From NCBI GenBank assembly GCA_009927055.1, contig RFNS01000259.1, positions 1 through 47,799 of the forward strand: 47,799 nucleotides of DNA. The letters are read 5' to 3'. The notes under the pieces are model-generated. The model was given only the letters and a program-made list of their open reading frames with translations. It did no database searches and was not told the origin of the DNA. Shown here piece by piece: positions 34,195 to 43,714 of this stretch (position 1 is its first letter; each line of letters opens with the position of its first letter). Both the position numbers and the translations under genes were made by a program. This DNA is from Alphaproteobacteria bacterium (GTDB taxonomy: Bacteria; Pseudomonadota; Alphaproteobacteria; UBA9219; RFNS01).

Positions 34195-36795
34195 CTATTC
34201 TCCACTACCTGTCAGCCGCTGCCACCAGCCTGCTTTGGGTTTAGCGGGCGGAGGGTTCACCACCTCGTGCTGCGCGGCGGGACGCTCTGTCACCTGCTCG
34301 CGTGGCGGCTCAACATAAAGCGGCACCACAGGGCTTGTGCGCGGCGACGGCGGTTGCGCGGCGGCCCCCGACACGTTCTGATCAACCGATAGCGGCTGCG
34401 CCCTGCCCTCACCACCACCTTGAAAACCATCGCGGCGGCGATGGTCGCCACCCTCAAAACGATCACGTCCGCCACCACCACCCTGACGGCGACGCCCACC
34501 CCTGCGACCACGACGACGGCGACCACGATCATCGTCATTCTCATTCGCGGAAGCCTGCTGGGGCTGATAATCAGCGCCATTGCCAATATTATTGGCCGCA
34601 TCGCTGTTAAAATTATTCACCAACGTCACCTCGCCGCCTGGCGCGTGCGCGCCATCAACGGGTTGTAACGGATCGGCCGCCGCATCTTGCGCATAGTTTG
34701 TCTGGCGCTGCTGATAGCCGCCACCGCCACCACCGCCGCGCCCATGACGACGACGCCCGCCGCGATCGCGTCCGCCGCGCCTGTTTTCCTCACGCCCATA
34801 GGATGATTGTTGGGCCTCAGCGCTCGCCTCTGGCATCGCCTCGGCGGTGTTGTCATGCGAAGAATGATCAGACGCATGGTCATGATGATCGTACTGATGG
34901 CGATAATTCTCGCTCGTCTCTCCGCCACGGCCGCGCTGGCGATTAATCACAAAATCTTGCACTTCGGCTTCTACAAACTCAACCGTCAAGCCATAACGAC
35001 GTTCAATCTCGCCAATGGCATGACGCTTGTTGTTCAACAGATACAGCGCCACCTTAGATGGCATTTGCACCGTGATATCACCCGAACCACGACGCAACCC
35101 TTCATCTTCCAGCGCGCGCAGAATGCCAAGGGCCGATGATTCAGCCGCCCGCACATAGCCGCTGCCGGCACACGCGGGGCATTTTTCAAAATGTGTTTCA
35201 ATCAGGCTGGGGCGCAACCGCTGACGCGATAACTCTAGCAACCCAAACTGCGAAATGCGCCCAATTTGCACGCGGGCGCGATCAATGCGCATGGCTTCGC
35301 GAAAACGACGCTCGACATTATAATTGTTGCGGCTGTCTTCCATGTCGATGAAATCGATCACAATCAGACCTGCCAGATCGCGCAAACGCAGTTGCCGCGC
35401 CACTTCGCCCGCAGCCTCCAGGTTGGTGCGATAGGCCGTTTCTTCAATATGGCGTTCGCGGGTCGAACGACCACTGTTCACGTCAATGGCCACCAAAGCT
35501 TCGGTGGTGTTGATGACGATATATCCGCCCGAGCGCAGCTGCACCGTATTGCTGTGCAGATTATCAATCTGGCGCTCCACCCCAAAGCGGCTGAAAATGG
35601 GCACAGGCTCGGTATAGGGTTTGATTTTGCCCACTTCTTCGGGCACCAGCGTTGCCATATAGTCGCGGGCGATTTTATAACCCTCGTCCCCCGCCACCAG
35701 AATTTCCTGGGTGTCGCTGGTATAAAAATCGCGCAGCGCACGCTTGATCAGATTGGCTTCTTCATAAATCAGCGCCGGCGCGTTCGATTGTAATGTCTGT
35801 TCGCGCGTGTTGTTCCACAGGCGTAGCAGAAAATCGAGATCGCGCTGAATTTCTGGCGCGGTCTGATCCATGCCAGCGGTACGCAAAATCACGCCCATGC
35901 CTTCGGGCACTTCCAGCTGATCCAGCAGCTCGCGCATGCGGCGGCGTTCATCAAAATCAGTAATCTTTCGGCTGACCCCGCCCTGATGCAGGGTATTGGG
36001 CATCAGCACGCAATAACGGCCAGCCAGCGATAAATAAGTGGTCAGCGCCGCCCCTTTGGTGCCGCGTTCTTCCTTCACCACCTGAATCAGCATCACCATG
36101 CCGCGCTTGATGACTTCCTGAATTTTATAGCGGGGGCGATATTGCCGTGGCGGGCGCGCTTCTTGCGGTTGGGCGGCCTGCGGCTGGGCTGGCATGTCGG
36201 GCATGGGGGCCACCGGCATGGGCGCTGGCTGGCCAAAATTGGTGACGGGGCCCTGGTTAGCAAAATCGGGCAGCAAATCGCTCAGCGCGCCCGAACCTGG
36301 CGCTGTCGTTTGCCACGGGTCAAAGGCCGGGGGGGCCTGCATAGGGGCATGCACGGGGGCAACAGGGACGGGCTGAACCTGAACCTGGGGTGATCCATCA
36401 GCAATCGGCGCCACCTCGCCCGGTTCATCCATATTTTGTTCGGCGGCTAGTTCGGCGGCATCGGCCTGATACTCGGCCATTTCGGCGGCATCCATGCCTT
36501 CGTCAGAACCTTGATCCTGATCATCATCCAGCATGGGCGGGCGATCGCCCACGGGGATGCGAAAATAATCAGGGTGAATTTCGGTAAAGGGCAGAAAACC
36601 GTGGCGGTTGCCCCCAAAATCGACAAATGCGGCCTGAAGCGAGGGCTCAACCCGCATCACCTTGGCCAGATAAATATTGCCTTTCAGCGTGCGGCGGCTG
36701 GCCACTTCAACATCCAGATTTTCCAGATACTGGCCATCCAGCGTCGCAACACGAGTCTCCTCCGACTGCACGGCGTCGATAAGCATACGATTCAT
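34195..36795 (-). CDS. rne: Ribonuclease E
   Basis: RNase E is the main mRNA-decay and RNA-processing endonuclease. The 866-residue product begins MNRMLIDAVQSEETRVATLD, has the S1 domain interrupted after about residue 75 by an acidic then Pro/Ala-rich insertion of roughly 140 residues, rejoining at YKIQEVIKRGMVMLIQVVKEE. The catalytic DNase I-like region includes IDFIDMEDSRNN with its Asp residues, and the Zn-link is CPACAGSG near residue 538. The tail is disordered, rich in Arg and Gly (RGRRGGRRRQ), and ends with GWW (residues 856-858), which in Caulobacter RNase E binds PNPase. AAAGGTAACCCC precedes the start; an in-frame extension to 36843 is unsupported. Confidence 0.95.
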   Translation of the reverse strand: MNRMLIDAVQSEETRVATLDGQYLENLDVEVASRRTLKGNIYLAKVMRVEPSLQAAFVDFGGNRHGFLPFTEIHPDYFRIPVGDRPPMLDDDQDQGSDEGMDAAEMAEYQADAAELAAEQNMDEPGEVAPIADGSPQVQVQPVPVAPVHAPMQAPPAFDPWQTTAPGSGALSDLLPDFANQGPVTNFGQPAPMPVAPMPDMPAQPQAAQPQEARPPRQYRPRYKIQEVIKRGMVMLIQVVKEERGTKGAALTTYLSLAGRYCVLMPNTLHQGGVSRKITDFDERRRMRELLDQLEVPEGMGVILRTAGMDQTAPEIQRDLDFLLRLWNNTREQTLQSNAPALIYEEANLIKRALRDFYTSDTQEILVAGDEGYKIARDYMATLVPEEVGKIKPYTEPVPIFSRFGVERQIDNLHSNTVQLRSGGYIVINTTEALVAIDVNSGRSTRERHIEETAYRTNLEAAGEVARQLRLRDLAGLIVIDFIDMEDSRNNYNVERRFREAMRIDRARVQIGRISQFGLLELSRQRLRPSLIETHFEKCPACAGSGYVRAAESSALGILRALEDEGLRRGSGDITVQMPSKVALYLLNNKRHAIGEIERRYGLTVEFVEAEVQDFVINRQRGRGGETSENYRHQYDHHDHASDHSSHDNTAEAMPEASAEAQQSSYGREENRRGGRDRGGRRRHGRGGGGGGGYQQRQTNYAQDAAADPLQPVDGAHAPGGEVTLVNNFNSDAANNIGNGADYQPQQASANENDDDRGRRRRGRRGGRRRQGGGGGRDRFEGGDHRRRDGFQGGGEGRAQPLSVDQNVSGAAAQPPSPRTSPVVPLYVEPPREQVTERPAAQHEVVNPPPAKPKAGWWQRLTGSGE

Positions 36796-36900
36796 GGGGT
36801 TACCTTTCTGGCTTGCCGTCGCGGTGTTTGACTGCCGCGCCAAGGAAAGCCCATCCCTTGTGTGATGCGCCGCCGCCTGTCAGTACGTTCTGAGGGGGCC

Positions 36901-36951
36901 ATGCGACGCGAATGGCTGATTATTAAACGCCTGAAGATTAAGCGCAAGTGA
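36901..36951 (+). CDS. Candidate 16-residue basic micropeptide
   Basis: In the gap between rne and the end of recG, the plus strand has GAGGGGG five bases before ATG, then 15 codons and TGA, giving MRREWLIIKRLKIKRK. The peptide is very basic and amphipathic. The Shine-Dalgarno match is one of the strongest in the window, which is why I list it. Expression is not shown and chance is a real alternative. Confidence 0.25.
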   Translation: MRREWLIIKRLKIKRK

Positions 36952-36960
36952 AAACAGCAT

Positions 36961-39048
36961 TTAATGACGATAAAACTTTGCTTCCATATTTTTATTGAAC
37001 AATATCAACAAATTACGCAACAAAATTCCTCGCGCACTTGTTAAATTTTCATCCTTCTCCACAATCATTTTGGCCTCGGTATGGGCCAGACGCAGCAGTT
37101 CGGCGTGCAGGTTGAAGTCAACAAACCGCATGGGGGGCAGGCCGCTTTGGCGCGTGCCCAGAAATTCGCCAGCGCCCCGCAGGCGCAAATCTTCCTCGGC
37201 GATTAAAAAACCATCATGGGTGTCACGCATCATACTCAGGCGCGCCTGCGCGGTGGGCGACAGGCGGCCATGATACAGCAAAATACAGCTTGAATTTTTC
37301 TCGCCCCGCCCCACCCTGCCCCGCAGCTGATGCAACTGGGCCAGGCCAAAACGTTCGGCATGTTCAATCACCATCACGGTGGCCGCCGGCACGTGCACCC
37401 CAACCTCGATCACCGTGGTGGCCACCAGCACGGGCAGATGCCCCAGCACAAATGATTGCATGGTGGCCTCGCGCACATGGGCTTTTTGCTGGCCGTGCAC
37501 CAGCCCCACCTTATGCTTGCCCAACACCTCCTGCAATTTTTCGGCGCGCATGGTGGCGGCGGCCAAATCGCTTTCATCGGTTTCACCAATTTGCGGGCAC
37601 ACCCAGTAAATCTGCGCGCCCAGCGCCATTTGCCGCGCCAATCCCGCCACCAAATCATCATACTTTGTCATCTCCATCACACGGGTGGTGATGGGCTGGC
37701 GCCCCGCTGGTTTTTCAGTCAGGCGAGAAATATCCATATCGCCATACACCGCCATGGCCAGCGTGCGCGGAATGGGCGTGGCCGTCATCACCAGCAAATC
37801 AACATCGCGGCCTTTGCTGGCCAGTTTCATGCGCTGTTCAACCCCAAAGCGATGTTGTTCATCAATCACCGCCAGGCCCAGATCATCAAAATCAACCTTC
37901 TGGGTCAGCAGCGCATGCGTACCCACCACCAAGCGACACGCGCCGGTGGCCAACGCCGCCATCACCGCCTTCTGCCCCTTGGCGCGCTGGCCGCCCAGCA
38001 ATAATTCCACCCGCATGTTCAGGGGGGACAGAAAACGATTCAGCGTTGCCGCGTGCTGCCGCGCCAAAATTTCGGTGGGGGCCAGCAGCGCCGCCTGTTT
38101 TCCATTTTCAGCCGCCTGCAGCATGGCCAGCAGCGCCAAAATTGTTTTACCGCTACCCACATCGCCCTGCAGCAAGCGCGCCATGCAATAGGGCGATGAC
38201 ATATCGCGGCTGATCTCGGCCCACACCGATTGTTGACCATCGGTCAGTTGAAAAGGCAGCGTGGCCAAAAGTTTCTGCGTCAAAAAGCCGCTGGCGGGTT
38301 TAGGCTCGCCTTTTCTTTTGCTGGCCGCCTTGCGTATCAACTGCAGCGCCAGCTGCGATGCCAGCAATTCATCATAGGCAAGCCGTTGCCGCGCGGATGA
38401 TGTGGGCAGGCAATCATCAGGGCTTTGTGGGTGATGCATATCCCGCAGCGCCTGCCGCCAGGTGGGCCATTGCTGGCGCGCGATAAAAGCCGCATCCAGC
38501 CATTCGGGCACATCGGGCACGCGCGGCAGGGCCAGCTGAATAATATATCGCACCTGTTTGCTGGTGAGGTTCAAAGCCAGCGGATAAACCACTTCTGTAC
38601 TAGGGCCAGATTTTTCATCGCGCCAGGGCTGCACCTCATCGGGGTGGGTGATTTGCCATCCTTCATCATATTTTTCCAACCTGCCGCTGATCAGCAATCT
38701 GGCCCCCACCGGAAATTTTTTGGCCAGATAATCACCATGCCAGTTAAAAAAACTCAGCGTCACATCATCATCGCCGCACAAACAATGAATGCGATACGGC
38801 CTGCGCCCCACGCGCCGTGTGGGGGCATCATGCTCGTTCACCTGCACGGGCAGCGTCACCATTGTTCCGGCCTCGGCCCCTTTCAGGTGCGGCCGATATT
38901 CACGCTGAACAACGGTTGTGGGCACATGGCACAGGACATCCCACACAGTTTCTCCGCCCAACAAATGCTTCAGGCGCGTCGTCAGGCTGGCACCCACACC
39001 CTTTAAGGTCGAGAGGGGTGCAAGCAAAGGGGCGATTGATGCAGTCAT
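36961..39048 (-). CDS. recG: ATP-dependent DNA helicase RecG
   Basis: RecG remodels stalled replication forks and branched recombination intermediates. The 695-residue product has the N-terminal wedge domain (LSTLKGVGASLTTRLKHL, then an OB fold), the helicase motor with GDVGSGKT (near residue 298), DEQHRFG (near 393), TATPIPRTLAMAVYGDMD, and motif VI as QLRGRVGRG. The length is normal. Its start is only 22 bases from the divergent sdhE start, so the two promoters must overlap each other's coding region or leader. Confidence 0.96.
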   Translation of the reverse strand: MTASIAPLLAPLSTLKGVGASLTTRLKHLLGGETVWDVLCHVPTTVVQREYRPHLKGAEAGTMVTLPVQVNEHDAPTRRVGRRPYRIHCLCGDDDVTLSFFNWHGDYLAKKFPVGARLLISGRLEKYDEGWQITHPDEVQPWRDEKSGPSTEVVYPLALNLTSKQVRYIIQLALPRVPDVPEWLDAAFIARQQWPTWRQALRDMHHPQSPDDCLPTSSARQRLAYDELLASQLALQLIRKAASKRKGEPKPASGFLTQKLLATLPFQLTDGQQSVWAEISRDMSSPYCMARLLQGDVGSGKTILALLAMLQAAENGKQAALLAPTEILARQHAATLNRFLSPLNMRVELLLGGQRAKGQKAVMAALATGACRLVVGTHALLTQKVDFDDLGLAVIDEQHRFGVEQRMKLASKGRDVDLLVMTATPIPRTLAMAVYGDMDISRLTEKPAGRQPITTRVMEMTKYDDLVAGLARQMALGAQIYWVCPQIGETDESDLAAATMRAEKLQEVLGKHKVGLVHGQQKAHVREATMQSFVLGHLPVLVATTVIEVGVHVPAATVMVIEHAERFGLAQLHQLRGRVGRGEKNSSCILLYHGRLSPTAQARLSMMRDTHDGFLIAEEDLRLRGAGEFLGTRQSGLPPMRFVDFNLHAELLRLAHTEAKMIVEKDENLTSARGILLRNLLILFNKNMEAKFYRH

Positions 39049-39070
39049 GGCAAATGTCTAAACAGAATAC

Positions 39071-39358
39071 ATGGCAAGCAACCCCACCCACAAGCCCCAG
39101 GATATGCGCACCCTGCGGGCCCGTTTAATGTATCAAAGCGCCCACCGCGGCACGCGCGAGATGGATTTGCTGCTGGGCAGTTTTGCCCGCGCGCATCTTG
39201 ATCAATTCAATGAATCTCAGCTGGCGGAATATCACAACCTGCTGAACGAAAAAGATAATGATCTGTACGATTGGTATGCCGGCTATCTGCCCGTGCCTGC
39301 CGAAAAAAACACGGCTGTGCTTCAACTTTTTCTGGCCCACCCGTTTGCCGCATCATGA
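39071..39358 (+). CDS. sdhE: FAD assembly factor SdhE
   Basis: SdhE helps attach FAD covalently to succinate dehydrogenase (and fumarate reductase). The 95-residue product has the signature RGTREMD (residues 26-32), followed by LLLGSFARAHLDQFNESQLAEYHNLL and DNDLYDWYAGY. Its stop overlaps the mfd start (ATGA). The recG, sdhE, mfd order recurs in alphaproteobacteria, with no succinate dehydrogenase genes nearby. Confidence 0.94.
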   Translation: MASNPTHKPQDMRTLRARLMYQSAHRGTREMDLLLGSFARAHLDQFNESQLAEYHNLLNEKDNDLYDWYAGYLPVPAEKNTAVLQLFLAHPFAAS

Positions 39359-42300
39359 TGGACTGGAACACATATCATCTCGATTCCGCCGCGCGTCATG
39401 TGCTGCAAGGGTGCCCCGCGGGGTATGATGCGTTTCTTTTGGCAGACCTGGCGCAGCGCCTTGGCCCCCGCGGCCTTGTGCATGTGTGCGCCGATGACCA
39501 CGATGCTGAAAGTTTTCGGGAACAAATTTTATTTTTCGCGCCCCAGCTTCAAACCTTCCTTTTCCCCGCGTGGGATTGTTTGCCGTACGATCGCACGGGC
39601 CCCTCGCGCGATGTTTCAGGCGCGCGGCTGGCTGTTCTGGCCGCCCTCTTGCAGCCGCCGCAGGCGTTTATTCTCATCACAACCGCTGCCGCCTTCACCC
39701 AACTTGTGTTACCTGTTCATGAACTCAAAAACTCGGTGGTGTCGGTGGTTGAAGGGGCCACGGTCAACCTTCTCCATCTCAATAATTATCTGGTTGCGCA
39801 CGGCTATAGCCGCACCGATGTAGTGCGCGATGTGGGCGATTATGCCTGGCGCGGCGGCATTTTGGATATTTTTCCGGGCGGCGCTGAAAACCCCATCCGG
39901 CTTGATTTTTTTGGCAACACGCTGGAAAAAATCCGCGTGTTCGATGCGCTTAGCCAGCTGACCATCGGGACGGTGTCTGAATGGCATTTCAAACCCGCGA
40001 CAGAAATCAGTTTATCGGCCGATGCGGTTGAACGTTTTCGCACGCGTTATCGCGAATTGTTTGGCGCGGGCAGCACGCACGATGCGCTGTATCAATCGGT
40101 CACCGCGGGGCGCATGCACCCTGGCATCGAACACTGGCAGCCTTTGTTTTTTGAAAAATTGGTGCCGCTTCTCAGTTACACGCCCCATGCGGCGGTTTCA
40201 TTCTCTGCCCAGGCCGCCGCCAGCCAGCAAGCGCGATGCGAACAGATTGCCGAATATTATCAGGCCCGGCATGATTTTCTGACAGCCAGCAAAACACAAA
40301 AAAATCATGCAAATATTTACAAACCCATCCCCACATCATGGCTTTACTGGCCGGCCGATGATGTGGAGAAAACATTATCGCAGCATGTGTGCATCACCCT
40401 CTCTCCATTTGCCGATGAAGGCGGGAAACATGATGCAGGCGCCCGCGCAGGGGCTGATTTTGCCGCCGCGCGCCAGCAAGGAAGCCGCCAGCTTTATGAG
40501 GCGGTGAAATTCTATCTCGCTCAACAAAAAACGCGCGTTATTATGGCGTGCCACAGCGCTGGCAGTCGTGAAAGGCTTTCTAAAACCTTCAGCGAGCAGC
40601 ACATCGTGTGCGCGGTTGTTTCATCTCTTGGCGCGGCGCGGCAACTGCCCGAAAAAACATTGGCTTTGGGCGTGTTTAATCTGGCGCATGGTTTCCGCAG
40701 TGCCAATATGACCATCATTACCGAGCAAGACATGATGGGCGATCGTCTGGCGCGGCGTGAGAAGAAAAAACGCGCGTCTGAAGCATTTCAGCTTGAGCTA
40801 TCGACCCTTGCCATCGGCGATCTGCTTGTGCACGCCGAACATGGCATCGGCCGATATGATGGCCTGTTGGCGCTGGATGTTTTGGGCGCGCCGCACGATT
40901 GCATTAAACTGCTTTATCAGGGCGGTGATAAATTGTTTGTGCCAGTCGAGAATATGGATCTGCTGAGCCGTTATGGCAGCGACACATCGGAAGGTGCGCT
41001 GGATAAACTGGGTGGGGCCGGCTGGCAGCAGCGCAAGGCGCGCGTGAAAAAACGTTTGAAAGATATGGCCGATGCGCTGATGAAAGTGGCGGCCGCCCGC
41101 GCCGCACAGCAGGGCGAGGTGATGGACGCCCCCGAAGGGTTGTACGAAGAATTTTCGGCGCGCTTTCCTTATGTCGAAACCGATGATCAGGCCCGCGCGA
41201 TTGATGCCGTGCGTGATGATTTATCCAGCGGCAAACCCATGGATAGATTGGTTTGCGGCGATGTGGGTTTTGGCAAAACCGAAGTGGCCCTGCGCGCGGC
41301 GTTTATTGCGGCCCAAGCGGGCATGCAGGTGGCGGTGCTGGTGCCCACCACGCTGCTGGCGCGCCAGCATTATCAAAATTTCTCAAAGCGTTTTGCGGGT
41401 CTGCCTTTCAAAATTGCGCAGCTATCACGTTTTATTTCAGCCCTTGATGCCAAAAAAATCAAAGCCGATTTGCAGGAAGGAAAAATTGATGTTGTCATTG
41501 GCACGCACGCCCTGTTGACGAAAGATTTATCGTTCAAAAATCTTGGCCTGCTGATTGTGGATGAAGAACAGCATTTTGGCGTGAAGCAAAAAGAACGTTT
41601 GAAAGAGCTGAAAAACAACGTGCACATTCTCACCCTCAGCGCCACGCCCATTCCGCGCACGTTGCAGCTATCGTTGGCCGGGGTGAGGGATTTATCCCTG
41701 ATCACCACCCCGCCCATCGATCGCCTGGCCGTGCACAGCTTTGTGCTGCCGTACGATCCCATGATCATTCGCCAGGCCATCATGCGAGAACATTTTAGGG
41801 GCGGACAGGTGTTTTATGTCTGCCCACGCATTGAAGATTTGGAGGATATGACAAAGCAACTGGCCGAGTTGGTGCCCGAAGTGCGCATTGTTATGGCGCA
41901 TGGCCGCATGCCGCCCGCGCAGTTGGATGATATTATGACCGCGTTTGATAGCGCCGAATTTGATGTGCTGCTGAGCACTAACATTGTCGAAAGCGGCCTC
42001 GACATCCCCAACGCCAACACCATGATCATTCATCGCGCCGATATGTTTGGCCTGTCGCAGCTTTATCAGCTGCGAGGGCGCGTGGGGCGCGGCAAGCAGC
42101 GGGCTTATGCCTATTTCACCTATGCCCAAACGTTGAACGAGATGGCGCAGCGGCGGCTGGAAATCATCCAAACACTTGATCAGCTGGGGGCCGGATTTCA
42201 GCTGGCCAGCCACGATATGGATTTGCGCGGTGCAGGCAATTTGCTGGGCGAAGAACAATCGGGCCACATTCGCGAAGTGGGGGTCGAACTTTATCAGCAG

Positions 42301-42807
42301 ATGCTGGAAGATGCCGTGAATAACGCGAAACAACATGGCGAAAATATTGAGTCTGACTGGACACCGCAAATCAACCTTGGCCTTTCGGTTTTGATCCCTG
42401 AAAAATATGTGGCCGATTTGAATGTGCGGCTGGCACTTTATCGACGCGCATCGCAGCTGGCCGATGATTCAGCCATTGAATTGTTCGCGGCCGAGTTGAT
42501 CGATCGTTTCGGCCCCCTGCCCGCTGAAGTGGAAAATCTTCTCCAGGTTATTCGCATCAAACAGCAATGCAAAAATATTGGTGTCTCGAAGGTAGATGCC
42601 GGGCCGCAGGGCGCCGTGGTGACCTTCTACAACGATCAGTTCAGGGGCGATGCGGCAAAATTGGTTCAATGGCTTGGCACGCAGGCCGGCAGCGCCAAAT
42701 TGCGCCCCGATCAGAAACTGGTGCTGGTGCGCGTGTGGCCCGATGCGCAAGATAGATTGCGGGGGATGACACAATCGCTGCGGCAACTGTCTGATCTGGC
42801 GGCGTAA
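39355..42807 (+). CDS. mfd: Transcription-repair coupling factor Mfd
   Basis: Mfd releases RNA polymerase stalled at DNA lesions and recruits UvrA. The 1150-residue product has an N-terminal UvrB-like region, a CarD/RID polymerase-interaction domain (LVHAEHGIGRYDG near residue 490), the RecG-like translocase with GDVGFGKTEVALRAAF (near 634) and DEEQHFGV (near 735), TATPIPRTLQ-type SATPIPRTLQ, QLRGRVGRG, and the C-terminal TRCF domain. ATG 39355 overlaps the sdhE stop; a second ATG is directly next to it. The longer open frame upstream lies over sdhE and is ignored. recO begins within the mfd stop codon. Confidence 0.97.
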   Translation: MMDWNTYHLDSAARHVLQGCPAGYDAFLLADLAQRLGPRGLVHVCADDHDAESFREQILFFAPQLQTFLFPAWDCLPYDRTGPSRDVSGARLAVLAALLQPPQAFILITTAAAFTQLVLPVHELKNSVVSVVEGATVNLLHLNNYLVAHGYSRTDVVRDVGDYAWRGGILDIFPGGAENPIRLDFFGNTLEKIRVFDALSQLTIGTVSEWHFKPATEISLSADAVERFRTRYRELFGAGSTHDALYQSVTAGRMHPGIEHWQPLFFEKLVPLLSYTPHAAVSFSAQAAASQQARCEQIAEYYQARHDFLTASKTQKNHANIYKPIPTSWLYWPADDVEKTLSQHVCITLSPFADEGGKHDAGARAGADFAAARQQGSRQLYEAVKFYLAQQKTRVIMACHSAGSRERLSKTFSEQHIVCAVVSSLGAARQLPEKTLALGVFNLAHGFRSANMTIITEQDMMGDRLARREKKKRASEAFQLELSTLAIGDLLVHAEHGIGRYDGLLALDVLGAPHDCIKLLYQGGDKLFVPVENMDLLSRYGSDTSEGALDKLGGAGWQQRKARVKKRLKDMADALMKVAAARAAQQGEVMDAPEGLYEEFSARFPYVETDDQARAIDAVRDDLSSGKPMDRLVCGDVGFGKTEVALRAAFIAAQAGMQVAVLVPTTLLARQHYQNFSKRFAGLPFKIAQLSRFISALDAKKIKADLQEGKIDVVIGTHALLTKDLSFKNLGLLIVDEEQHFGVKQKERLKELKNNVHILTLSATPIPRTLQLSLAGVRDLSLITTPPIDRLAVHSFVLPYDPMIIRQAIMREHFRGGQVFYVCPRIEDLEDMTKQLAELVPEVRIVMAHGRMPPAQLDDIMTAFDSAEFDVLLSTNIVESGLDIPNANTMIIHRADMFGLSQLYQLRGRVGRGKQRAYAYFTYAQTLNEMAQRRLEIIQTLDQLGAGFQLASHDMDLRGAGNLLGEEQSGHIREVGVELYQQMLEDAVNNAKQHGENIESDWTPQINLGLSVLIPEKYVADLNVRLALYRRASQLADDSAIELFAAELIDRFGPLPAEVENLLQVIRIKQQCKNIGVSKVDAGPQGAVVTFYNDQFRGDAAKLVQWLGTQAGSAKLRPDQKLVLVRVWPDAQDRLRGMTQSLRQLSDLAA

Positions 42808-43514
42808 TGGAATGGCAGGATGATGCCATTGTATTATCGGCCCGCAGGTGGCGCGAAAACGGCATGTTGCTGACCGTGCTTTCGGCTCAGCACGGGCTTG
42901 CGCGCGGGCTGCTTCATGGTGGGCAGAGCAAAAAAAAATCACCACACCTTCAGGCGGGCAATGTGGTGCATGTGCAATGGCGCGCGCGCCTGGCCGAGCA
43001 GTTGGGGCATTTCACGCTTGAAGTGCTGAAAAATATATCAGCCCGCTGGCTTTCAGCCCCCGCCCCGCTGGCATGCGTGGGCAGCGCGTGCCATTTGCTG
43101 GAGATATGCTGCGCCGAAGGCCACCCCATGCCCCAGCTTTTTGATGAGACCATAAAGTTGTTTGAGACTGATCATGCCGATGACTGGCCCGCACGTTACG
43201 TGATGTGGGAAATTTCCCTGCTGTCTGAATTGGGTTATGGGCTTGACTTATCGCGCTGCGCCTTAACGGGCATCGCTGAAAACCTGGCCTTTGTCAGCCC
43301 CAAAACAGGGCGCGCCGTGTGCCTTGATGCCGGCAAAGCGTGGGAGGGAAAACTGCTGCCCCTGCCCGCCTTTTTGACCAGCCCCAATGCACCTGCTGAA
43401 AAAAGAGATATCCAGCAGGGTTTGGCGCTGGCCGCCCATTTTATTGAGCGACACCTTCTGGCCGGAAAGCGCCACACCAAACTTCCAGAACTCAGAAAAT
43501 TGATTGTGGGCTAG
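42807..43514 (+). CDS. recO: DNA repair protein RecO
   Basis: RecO loads RecA onto SSB-coated single-stranded DNA with RecR. The 235-residue product starts MEWQDDAIVLSARRWRENGMLLTVLSAQHGLARGLLHGGQS, the typical N-terminal OB fold, then a helical domain with LSRCALTG where some RecO have a zinc-binding CxxC; only single cysteines are seen here. TAATG joins it to mfd (one-base overlap), so the two repair proteins are translated together. Confidence 0.92.
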   Translation: MEWQDDAIVLSARRWRENGMLLTVLSAQHGLARGLLHGGQSKKKSPHLQAGNVVHVQWRARLAEQLGHFTLEVLKNISARWLSAPAPLACVGSACHLLEICCAEGHPMPQLFDETIKLFETDHADDWPARYVMWEISLLSELGYGLDLSRCALTGIAENLAFVSPKTGRAVCLDAGKAWEGKLLPLPAFLTSPNAPAEKRDIQQGLALAAHFIERHLLAGKRHTKLPELRKLIVG

Positions 43515-43549
43515 AGGGCATTCAGAACGCCCGCGCCACATACACAATT

Positions 43550-43655
43550 GTCATTCCCGCCCCGTATCGGGGTACGGGGTAAACTCCAGCGGGAATCCAT
43601 TATCCAGAAAGCATTAAGGGTGGAAGAATGGATCCCCGCCTCCGCGGGGATGACG
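43550..43655. repeat. REP/BIME-like dispersed palindromic element, copy C (variant)
   Basis: This element between recO and the DJ-1-like gene has ends GTCATTCCCGC and GCGGGGATGAC in inverted orientation. Internal hairpins are CCCCGTA-TCGGG-TACGGGG, TTCCCGC against GCGGGAA, and ATCCCCGC-CTCC-GCGGGGAT. The sequence differs from copies A and B but has the same two-ended plan with GTCAT/ATGAC termini, so it is a second subfamily. It lies after two convergent gene ends, a usual site for such elements. Confidence 0.7.
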
Positions 43656-43714
43656 CCATTTCTTTTGCTGATGACACTCAACTTTTATAGGTCTTCCCCT
43701 GTTGGACTCTATCC

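Noticed and set aside
41692-42369. Open frame of 225 codons on the minus strand over mfd
   Set aside because: Antisense to the conserved helicase region of mfd.
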